A stretch of 5,405 nt of DNA from Calditrichota bacterium (GTDB lineage: Bacteria; Zhuqueibacterota; Zhuqueibacteria; Zhuqueibacterales; Geothermadaptataceae): NCBI GenBank assembly GCA_008501545.1, contig QQUM01000210.1, forward strand, positions 1 through 5,405, in the 5' to 3' direction. This document shows, piece after piece, positions 1-5,405 of this stretch. The position numbers and the translations under genes were made by a program. The notes under the pieces were generated by a model, which searched no databases, was not told where the DNA came from, and was given only the letters and a program-made list of their open reading frames with translations. Every line of letters starts with the position of its first letter. The first letter of the stretch is position 1.

Positions 1-1103
1 CCAACCGGCCCGAAAACGAGTTCGCCGGCATCGTTTAGCTGGCTTTCATCCAACAAGCCGTCATTGTCATTATCCACACCATCGTTGTCGATACCGGGGC
101 TTTCGAGGAATTTGTAGCCAAAATAGCCGGTCGTCAATCCGCCGTCACCGATAGCTGGTTCATCAAAAGCGAAAAGCATGTTGCGTGCTTTGAACGGATA
201 ACGCTCATCAAACTTTGAAATAAAATCTGCATAATCATCGGTAAAATCTCCGATGCCACCGACGTGTGGATCACCAAACATGCCCAACCAGACTTTATTT
301 AAAGGTTTTGAGCTGACGTTGGTAATCGTATAAACAAGAAAAATGATATCCTCGGCCAACTCATTATTAAATTGAAAAATACGCACTTGAATATCCAGGC
401 CCAAACCACGCTTGCTGGAATCTTCAGGAAAAGGATAATAGGGAAATTCCGCGTTGGAAAAATCATCCAACACATAAAACACCTCTTCATCCGGCGTGGT
501 GGCGTCATCACCGAGAAATGCGGGCCAGACATATCTCCCGAGGTTTTCATTGAAATATTCTTCCGGCCATGAGTCCGGTTTATCATCGCCATCGCTGTCG
601 TCATCGGAGAAGTGGGCCAGTTCAGGATTGGCCGGATCACTGAAACCCTTGCGGGGGCGCCATCCCCAGCGGTTGGCCGTACCTGGCTCAAAATCTCCGT
701 TCCATGCATCGAAAAAACCATCGTTAACAATGTGCAGCGTATCTCCAGCATCATTAACAACTTCTGCAGCGACCATCGGGCCGAATTCATAAGCATAACC
801 CAAGCCGCCCGCCCCGCGCGGCCAGAACAAATCGGCAAAAATATTGTCTGCATTTCCCGAGGAAAGCGACCCAAGGTTGGTGAGCAATACCTTGATTTGA
901 TTGCCATTGATAATCACTTCTTTAATACTATCATACCGGTCATCTTCTTGCGCGGCCTTGTCCAGGTTCGAACGCCATTTTTCCATGATGCGGGCGCGTT
1001 TGTTTAGCGGCAGGGTTTTATAATCCACACTCGGCATTTGATCCTGCGCTTGTAGAAATGCGAACGGCAAGAGCAGTGAAATTATCTGGATTGTTTTTCT
1101 CAT
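1..1103 (-). CDS. Exported protein with Asp-rich, calcium-binding-like motifs, partner of a TonB-dependent receptor (3' end outside window)
   Basis: The frame is open from an ATG at 1103 to the left edge, giving 367 full codons without a stop; the C-terminus is missing. Residues 1-19 form a signal peptide (basic start, hydrophobic core, FLQA then Q), and the lack of Cys there argues against a lipoprotein. The mature part has NLGSLSSGNA (76-85), YEFGPMVAAEV (105-115), NRWGWRP (144-150), FPYYPFPEDSSKRGLGLDIQ (220-239), a predicted beta-rich stretch ending in FGDPHVGG (276-283), and GYFGYKFLESPG (326-337). Two Asp-rich stretches, DDDSDGDDKPD (167-177) and DNDGVDNDNDGLLDE (339-353), resemble thrombospondin type 3 or EF-hand-like calcium loops. 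From memory, such proteins are long hypotheticals in Calditrichota/Ignavibacteria genomes, often ending in a type IX secretion sorting domain; that end cannot be seen here. A possible ribosome binding site (AAAAAAGG, 1114-1121) lies 10 nt upstream. The gene follows the receptor by 23 nt, so it is likely in one operon. It does not look like SusD. Biochemical role unknown. Confidence 0.82.
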   Translation of the reverse strand, partial: MRKTIQIISLLLPFAFLQAQDQMPSVDYKTLPLNKRARIMEKWRSNLDKAAQEDDRYDSIKEVIINGNQIKVLLTNLGSLSSGNADNIFADLFWPRGAGGLGYAYEFGPMVAAEVVNDAGDTLHIVNDGFFDAWNGDFEPGTANRWGWRPRKGFSDPANPELAHFSDDDSDGDDKPDSWPEEYFNENLGRYVWPAFLGDDATTPDEEVFYVLDDFSNAEFPYYPFPEDSSKRGLGLDIQVRIFQFNNELAEDIIFLVYTITNVSSKPLNKVWLGMFGDPHVGGIGDFTDDYADFISKFDERYPFKARNMLFAFDEPAIGDGGLTTGYFGYKFLESPGIDNDGVDNDNDGLLDESQLNDAGELVFGPV

Positions 1104-1126
1104 TATTACATTGCCTTTTTTAAACT

Positions 1127-3910
1127 CTAATTAAATGAAAAACTCATACCAACCCGAATTTCGCGCGGTTCGGAGAGCCAGTCTTCCCGCTGATAAAATG
1201 AATCCAAAAAGATTTCAGGGAAAAATATGGCCGGGTTATTTCTCATTTGAGCACGCAAAATATCAAAGCGCGTTGGATTATTCACTTCATCCAAAGAAGT
1301 TAAAGACTGTCCGGTGGAACGATGAATCAGACGTTCATTATGCAAATCAAGTACATTGTTCATTTGAAAAAAAAGTGAATATCGTAAAGCGCCCATTTTC
1401 AAAAATTTTTCGAATCGTAAATCAACATTAAAACTAAGAGGACGGCGGGCGCTGTTATTTTCAAATTCTACTGTCGTCAAATTGGAAGGCAGCGTCGGTG
1501 TATAAGGTGTGCCGGACCAGTAGCTGGCGATACCACTCAGGGACCAATTCTGTGATTTAGAAAGTGTCAGTGTACTGTTGAGAGTGTGGGTGCGATCGTG
1601 GGACAATGGGACAAAAGCCTGCTCGCTTTGCCTGTCGGAACGCACGTCGAGGAAGAAATCAAGAGGGTCTTCAAAGGCACCTTCCGCCACCTGAAATGTG
1701 TAATCAATGCTTCCGGAAAGTAGCCCGTTATGGGCGGGTCTTTTAAGCAATGAAATCGTGAAGCCTTTGACATTGGCGTAGCTGATATTGGTAATGACAT
1801 TAAATTCTTTGCTGGCGGCCGCCTCCCCGGCAACCAAACGACGGCTTTGAATGAGATTAGAAACATCTTTATAATATGCCGTCAAGTCAAATTTCAAATC
1901 TTCAGTCAAAGCCTGTTGCAAACCCAACTCATATTGAATACTTTTTTCAGGTTCCAGGTTGGCATTGCCAAATGAAGGAACTGATATAAAACCCAGGTCT
2001 TCGAAACGTGGATTACGGTAGATTTTTTCTAAAGGTGGAGTTTGGTAAAAATGCCCGTAGGAAAATCGAATGATGCCCTGATCAGTTATAGGAAAGCTCA
2101 GACTGATTCGCGGCGCCAGCATGTGTTTTGTTTCTGATTCGATCAAATTCCGGTCGACACCGCTGTCAACAGTACCGATGAGATCGGGATTATAAAGCGC
2201 TTGTGAATTAAAATAATCATAACGTATGCCAACATTAAGAATGAAGGATTTTGCTAATTCCATTTTATCCAGCAGGTAAAGAGAAGCTTGCACTGGTCTG
2301 TGCTTATAAAATTGGTATTCGGTAAAATCCGGGTCCACTTCCGGGTAAGGAATGATTTGCGGTTCAGCACCTGAAATATCTGCATGCAGGAGCGTGTAAC
2401 TTTCGTGCCGCAATTCATGTTGTACGAAATCACCACCATAGCGGAGTTCGTGCACCGGCGTCACCTGGCTGATGAAATCCAGTTTGCTGATAAAAGAAGT
2501 GGTTTTATCTTCATCCCGATCGAGATTGTGACCGCCGGCAAGATAATCGGTTTGTGGAAATAGATTGTTATTGAGATTTCCTTCGTAGCTGGCAACGTAG
2601 CGGTCATCAAGTGGATTTTCATAAACACGATTTTTGGCGTTGGTGAAATTACCTGCAAATTTCAAAGTATAAAATGATGCATTGTTTAATACATGGGTCA
2701 AGCTGAATGAATGACTGATATTTTGTTTGTACAAAAAACGGCGGCCATCTGGATTGAAGCGAAAATTACGAAACTGACCGGGGCCAGGCAATTTTGAATG
2801 ATCGAAAACGAGGTCGTAGCTCAATTTCACCCGTGCCGTCATATCATAGCTCAGCTTGGCAGTCGCATTGTAAGATTCCTTCACCGCCATCGGCACAGTA
2901 TCGCCGGAACCAGATGGCAATCCATCACCGTAAGGATCAAATATCAAAGAATCCCCGTCAATGAGAAGAATATCCTGCGGCTTATAAATATCCAAACCGT
3001 AAAGGTAACCTTTATCCTTCTGCATTACACCGGAGAGAAAAATTTTAGCCTTTTTATTCGTGCCCGGAATAGGGCCGCCCAGGGTGGCCTCGAGCCGTCT
3101 TTTATTCAGTGGATCGAATTCATCAATACCGAAATAAATATCCTTGCGTGTGGTGGCGTGATCACCAGACCATGTTTTAAAGGTTGCAGCGAGTTCGTTA
3201 CCGCCTTCTTTTGTCACATAATTAACCACCCCGGAAAGCGCATTGCCATATTCAGCCGAGAATGTGCCGGCAGAGACAGAAACCTCCTGCACTGCGTTGG
3301 TCGCTATACCAACAGCCTGTGAATTATCAAAAGGATTTGCCACGGAAATACCGTTCACCTGAGTGGTAATTTCGTTTGAGCGCCCACCGCGGATATGAAT
3401 TTCTCCACTGTTGTCGGTGGTGACACCCGGCTGCAGACGGATGACCTGACTGAGTTCATCAATAGGCAGCGCATCGATCGTTTCTGATGTGACGGCAACC
3501 TGGGTGTTGGTTAAATCATTGCGCACCAAAGGCGTACGGTCGGCCAGCACCACCACTTCTTCCATTTCAATGGTTGATGGCGACAACGCATTGTCTAAAT
3601 GAGAGGTGAAATCGACATTGATTTGCACATTTTGGACGTTGACCTCATGGTAGCCAATGAAGCGAAATAATACAGTGTATTTGCCAGGTGGTATATTGAG
3701 AATCGTATAATTGCCTTGCGCGTCTGAAGCAGCACCGAGATTTGTTCCAACGACGATGATGTTGGCGCCAGGCAAAGGCTCGCCGGTTTCTTTGTCGGTG
3801 ACTTTTCCTGCTAATTTTCCGGTTGTGGCTGTGTATATTATATTTGGAAAAACAAGTAAGAGAAGAATTGCGGTTAGGAGTGGAAGCAAGAAAACCCGAT
3901 TAATTTGCAT
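1127..3910 (-). CDS. TonB-dependent outer-membrane receptor with N-terminal carboxypeptidase-regulatory-like domain
   Basis: This 927-residue protein should use TonB/ExbBD energy to move a ligand across the outer membrane; the ligand cannot be read from the sequence. Residues 1-28 are a signal peptide with a Leu-rich core and probable cleavage after YTA. Residues 31-109 are a CarboxypepD_reg-like beta-sandwich (GKVTDKETGEPLPGANI, then DAQGNYTILNIPPGKYTV). MEEVVV at 116-121 sits where a TonB box is expected. The plug spans about 118-238, with IHIRGGRSNEITTQVNGISV (171-190) and SAEYGNALSGVVNYVTKEGG (218-237). The rest is a 22-strand-type barrel, including NANLEPEKS (649-657), the common NPNLKPE-like motif, and an aromatic C-terminal beta-signal ending SFSFN. 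Length is usual for the family. There is no STN signalling domain before the plug and I see no cysteine. The ATG at 3910 is supported by GAGAGG 7 nt upstream and by the signal peptide starting there. It is the first gene of a leftward operon and diverges from the membrane regulator at 4120. Confidence 0.95.
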   Translation of the reverse strand: MQINRVFLLPLLTAILLLLVFPNIIYTATTGKLAGKVTDKETGEPLPGANIIVVGTNLGAASDAQGNYTILNIPPGKYTVLFRFIGYHEVNVQNVQINVDFTSHLDNALSPSTIEMEEVVVLADRTPLVRNDLTNTQVAVTSETIDALPIDELSQVIRLQPGVTTDNSGEIHIRGGRSNEITTQVNGISVANPFDNSQAVGIATNAVQEVSVSAGTFSAEYGNALSGVVNYVTKEGGNELAATFKTWSGDHATTRKDIYFGIDEFDPLNKRRLEATLGGPIPGTNKKAKIFLSGVMQKDKGYLYGLDIYKPQDILLIDGDSLIFDPYGDGLPSGSGDTVPMAVKESYNATAKLSYDMTARVKLSYDLVFDHSKLPGPGQFRNFRFNPDGRRFLYKQNISHSFSLTHVLNNASFYTLKFAGNFTNAKNRVYENPLDDRYVASYEGNLNNNLFPQTDYLAGGHNLDRDEDKTTSFISKLDFISQVTPVHELRYGGDFVQHELRHESYTLLHADISGAEPQIIPYPEVDPDFTEYQFYKHRPVQASLYLLDKMELAKSFILNVGIRYDYFNSQALYNPDLIGTVDSGVDRNLIESETKHMLAPRISLSFPITDQGIIRFSYGHFYQTPPLEKIYRNPRFEDLGFISVPSFGNANLEPEKSIQYELGLQQALTEDLKFDLTAYYKDVSNLIQSRRLVAGEAAASKEFNVITNISYANVKGFTISLLKRPAHNGLLSGSIDYTFQVAEGAFEDPLDFFLDVRSDRQSEQAFVPLSHDRTHTLNSTLTLSKSQNWSLSGIASYWSGTPYTPTLPSNLTTVEFENNSARRPLSFNVDLRFEKFLKMGALRYSLFFQMNNVLDLHNERLIHRSTGQSLTSLDEVNNPTRFDILRAQMRNNPAIFFPEIFLDSFYQREDWLSEPREIRVGMSFSFN

Positions 3911-3916
3911 CTATAA

Positions 3917-3960
3917 ACCTCTCAATTTTCAATTTGCTGATTTCAATTTTGCTGAAAGGT
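3917..3960 (-). promoter_or_regulatory. Possible hairpin enclosing the receptor Shine-Dalgarno site
   Basis: In the receptor leader, ACCUUUCAG (minus strand, 3960 to 3952) can pair with UUGAGAGGU (3925 to 3917) over nine consecutive positions, seven Watson-Crick and two G-U. The right arm contains the GAGAGG ribosome binding site (3918-3923) 7 nt before the ATG. The 26-nt loop holds most of the tandem repeat described separately. If it forms, it would hide the ribosome binding site. The large loop and two wobbles make it only moderately stable, so regulatory use is inference. Confidence 0.3.
3927..3955. repeat. Imperfect tandem repeat (14 + 15 bp) in the receptor leader
   Basis: TTTCAATTTGCTGA (3927-3940) is followed at once by TTTCAATTTTGCTGA (3941-3955), identical except for one extra T. 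On the receptor mRNA the units read UCAGCAAA(A)UUGAAA and end a few bases before the ribosome binding site; a further AUUGA follows. It may be an operator or RNA-binding site, or a simple slippage duplication in AT-rich DNA. Confidence 0.7.
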
Positions 3961-3992
3961 GGTTTATTTTGATTGCAATAAAAGAACAATTC

Positions 3993-4020
3993 ATTTTATA
4001 ATCATGATAAATACTGTAAA
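3993..4020 (-). promoter_or_regulatory. Candidate sigma-70-type promoter for the receptor operon
   Basis: Reading leftward, TTTACA (4020 to 4015; 5 of 6 to the -35 consensus) is followed after 16 bp by TAAAAT (3998 to 3993; 5 of 6 to the -10 consensus). Transcription would start near 3986 and give a leader of about 75 nt that contains the tandem repeat and possible hairpin. The spacer contains the 8-bp palindrome ATCATGAT (4001-4008). The region is very AT-rich, so chance matches are likely, and if the organism uses Bacteroidota-type promoters this assignment may be wrong. Confidence 0.4.
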
Positions 4021-4046
4021 TAAAACGTAAATTACCTGTATATTAC
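4014..4046 (+). promoter_or_regulatory. Three tandem 11-bp direct repeats, candidate operator of an OmpR-like regulator
   Basis: Three contiguous 11-bp units occur: CTGTAAATAAA (4014-4024), ACGTAAATTAC (4025-4035) and CTGTATATTAC (4036-4046). Pairwise identity is 7-8 of 11, with a shared core GTAWAT at 4016, 4027 and 4038. An 11-bp step puts each core on the same DNA face, and the plan of a conserved core plus AT-rich linker is that of the pho box bound by PhoB. The array overlaps the -35 of the leftward receptor promoter and lies upstream of the regulator gene, whose own product carries an OmpR-like winged helix. A fourth, weak unit (TGATAAAT, 4005-4012) is out of phase by one base. Binding is inference. 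Confidence 0.45.
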
Positions 4047-4053
4047 AAATACC

Positions 4054-4080
4054 TTGAAAGTGTTGTCAATGATATTAAAT
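4054..4080 (+). promoter_or_regulatory. Weak candidate promoter for the membrane regulator
   Basis: TTGAAA (4054-4059) and TTAAAT (4075-4080) form a possible -35/-10 pair, but the 15-bp spacing is short and the -10 matches only 4 of 6. The start would be near 4087, giving a leader of about 33 nt. An alternative -35, TTGTCA at 4063-4068, has no good -10 at 16-18 bp. I offer it only because the gene must be transcribed from this region. Confidence 0.18.
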
Positions 4081-4119
4081 TTATTGAAAACAATGCCTCA
4101 TTAAAATACTGCGATAATA

Positions 4120-5328
4120 ATGGAAAGTAACACAGAAAAAGAAGCTATTCTTGAAGAAATTCTCAATAGTCCTGATTTTCAACGCTCACAAAAATACAGT
4201 GACTTGTTACGGTATTTATTCACTGCCTATTTAGATGGAAAACTACTTAAAGAAATTGTCATTGCAACAGATTTTTTTGGCAAGGACGCCCGATTCAATC
4301 CGAGCGATGATCCTATTGTGCGGGTATACATTGGTAATTTACGAAAAAAAATCGAGCATTATTATTTAACTGAAGGCAGGAGTAATGAATACAAGCTGGA
4401 TATCCCCCGCGGACACTACGATATTCAAATCAGCAAACAAGAATACGTACATCCAAATTCAAAAATCATTCTGCCAGTTTATTTATCCATAATTTTTCTG
4501 CTCTTCGCGGTAATCATTTTTTTGTGGTTCGACAGGAAAGACACATCGCATAGCAGCAATAGCGTCGCATTATCAAATCCTGTTTGGGAAGAATTTTTAA
4601 ATAATTCAAAACCGATACTGGTCGTACTTGGCGACCATTTTTTTATGTACAAATACCGTATTGACAAGAAAAGGTCCAAAGCCTATATACGCTATGCGGA
4701 TATTAACTCACCACAAGCATACCACGACTTTATTCTAAAACATCCGGAATTGCAAAATGAATTGCAATTACTCGATTTTACCTACATGCGACCAAGCATT
4801 GCCTGGTCACTCTCTGAAATTCTGCCTGTTTTACAATCAAGCAAAAATGAAATTACCTTGAAATTGGCATCGGAACTTCTCTGGTCCGACATGGAAAATC
4901 ACAATGTCATATTTATTGGGCAATTTAAGACGCTTTACATTTTGGAGGAGTTATTAAAATCATTCGAAATTGAATTTGAGACGATTCCGCCGGCGCTTTA
5001 CATCCTCGATGAAAACATGGAAAAAAAACACTCCTTTATTCCAGAATTACCAGATCAGGGGAAATACCATCAAGATTATGGCGTGCTTGTAAAAGTGAAA
5101 GGTACCGGAGACAATTCAATTCTGCTTCTGTTGGGATTTGATGAAGTAGGGGTAATTGGTGCCACCAAAAAAGTAACCTCGAGTGATTTTGTAGAAACCC
5201 TCAACTCAGATACATTGCGAGTGAAGCCGGAAAGACCGTTTTATTTTCGAAGTGTTTTTAAAATACAAGGATTCAGAAGAACCGATCTCGAATCAGAGCT
5301 GCTCTATTTTGAGTCGATTAAAGATTAG
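4120..5328 (+). CDS. Membrane-bound OmpR-type winged-helix regulator with a periplasmic alpha/beta domain (ToxR/CadC-like topology)
   Basis: This is a 402-residue predicted one-component regulator. Residues 8-105 match the N-terminal winged helix that I know from many Acidobacteria and related multidomain regulators: SDLLRYLF (27-34), LKEIVIATDFFGKDARFNPS (43-62), the recognition-helix region DDPIVRVYIGNLRKKIEHYY (63-82) and the wing YKLDIPRGHYDIQI (91-104). One transmembrane helix follows (about 115-137), so the C-terminal 265 residues should be periplasmic. That part looks alpha/beta: WEEFLNNSKPILVVLGDHFF (156-175), HNVIFIGQFKTLYILEELL (261-279) and DYGVLVKVKGTGDNSILLLLGF (319-340). It has no cysteine, so disulfide sensing as in ToxR/CadC is excluded; its ligand is unknown. 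The ATG is the first in frame after a stop at 4102-4104, and the conserved domain begins within ten residues of it. No Shine-Dalgarno is visible; the start follows an A/T-rich stretch. It diverges from the receptor operon, so control of that operon is likely but inferred. Confidence 0.85.
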   Translation: MESNTEKEAILEEILNSPDFQRSQKYSDLLRYLFTAYLDGKLLKEIVIATDFFGKDARFNPSDDPIVRVYIGNLRKKIEHYYLTEGRSNEYKLDIPRGHYDIQISKQEYVHPNSKIILPVYLSIIFLLFAVIIFLWFDRKDTSHSSNSVALSNPVWEEFLNNSKPILVVLGDHFFMYKYRIDKKRSKAYIRYADINSPQAYHDFILKHPELQNELQLLDFTYMRPSIAWSLSEILPVLQSSKNEITLKLASELLWSDMENHNVIFIGQFKTLYILEELLKSFEIEFETIPPALYILDENMEKKHSFIPELPDQGKYHQDYGVLVKVKGTGDNSILLLLGFDEVGVIGATKKVTSSDFVETLNSDTLRVKPERPFYFRSVFKIQGFRRTDLESELLYFESIKD

Positions 5329-5334
5329 AATTAT

Positions 5335-5378
5335 GCACACCTAAGCAAAAATGTTCGAACTTTGAATGTGCCTTTTTT
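5335..5378 (+). terminator. Weak candidate terminator after the regulator gene
   Basis: GCACA (5335-5339) can pair with TGTGC (5367-5371), followed by C and six T residues (5373-5378), seven bases after the regulator stop codon. The 5-bp stem with a 27-nt loop is poor; the loop also contains the palindrome GTTCGAAC (5353-5360). Position and T-tract favour a terminator, stem length does not. The remaining bases to the right edge show no gene start that I can support. Confidence 0.25.
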
Positions 5379-5405
5379 CGCCATCTATCAACACTAAAAC
5401 CATAC

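Noticed and set aside
299..907. 202-codon open frame on the minus strand
   Set aside because: It is in a different frame from the exported-protein gene that starts at 1103, which is open through the whole stretch and has a signal peptide and family-like motifs. The 202-codon translation is Met/Arg-rich and domain-free, so it is a shadow.
372..1007. Overlapping plus-strand open frames of 66, 98 and 131 codons
   Set aside because: All are antisense to the exported-protein gene, overlap each other and show no domain or convincing ribosome binding site.
1104..1126. Possible terminator between the receptor and exported-protein genes
   Set aside because: The 23 nt hold no stem; the A-run is the ribosome-binding-site region of the next gene.
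2798..3322. 174-codon open frame on the plus strand
   Set aside because: It lies antisense inside the plug and early barrel of the receptor, has no recognisable domain, and matches the pattern of a complementary-strand shadow.
3711..4001. 96-codon plus-strand open frame reaching into the intergenic region
   Set aside because: Most of it is antisense to the receptor signal peptide and N-terminal domain; its last part merely reads through AT-rich spacer.
4063..4093. Possible inverted repeat TTGTCAAT ... ATTGAAAACAA upstream of the regulator
   Set aside because: The arms match only after an internal gap in an AT-rich stretch; too weak to call an operator.
1..5405. CRISPR arrays, tRNA/rRNA genes, insertion sequences or att sites
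   Set aside because: No regularly spaced repeats with spacers, no cloverleaf-like sequence, no transposase or integrase reading frame and no terminal inverted repeats were seen.

Overview
The window shows one locus that looks like it comes from an environmental Gram-negative bacterium of the FCB superphylum (Calditrichota, KSB1-like or Ignavibacteria-like). The taxon is an inference. It rests on an outer-membrane receptor with an N-terminal carboxypeptidase-regulatory-like domain, a downstream secreted protein of a type I associate with those groups, AT-rich spacers, and a regulator whose winged-helix domain is common in Acidobacteria and Calditrichota relatives.

Layout. Positions 1-1103 (minus strand) hold the 5' part of a gene for a large exported protein that runs off the left edge. 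Positions 1127-3910 (minus) encode a complete 927-residue TonB-dependent outer-membrane receptor. The receptor gene lies first and the exported-protein gene follows after 23 nt, so the two are very probably co-transcribed leftward. Positions 3911-4119 are a 209-bp AT-rich divergent intergenic region. It holds a plausible leftward promoter, three helically phased 11-bp direct repeats, a tandem repeat in the receptor leader and a possible hairpin covering the receptor ribosome binding site. Positions 4120-5328 (plus) encode a complete 402-residue membrane-bound regulator with an N-terminal OmpR-like winged helix, one transmembrane segment and a 265-residue predicted periplasmic domain. Positions 5329-5405 carry no gene; a weak hairpin with a T-tract may be a terminator.

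Proposed working model (inference). The receptor imports or binds an unidentified ligand at the outer membrane, with the exported protein as a surface or periplasmic partner. The divergent ToxR/CadC-like regulator senses something in the periplasm and acts on the shared intergenic region. The receptor has no N-terminal STN signalling domain and no sigma/anti-sigma pair is visible, so this regulator would take the place that FecI/FecR-type systems occupy elsewhere. The three 11-bp repeats have the spacing expected of sites for OmpR/PhoB-type winged helices and overlap the predicted receptor promoter, so they are the best operator candidate.
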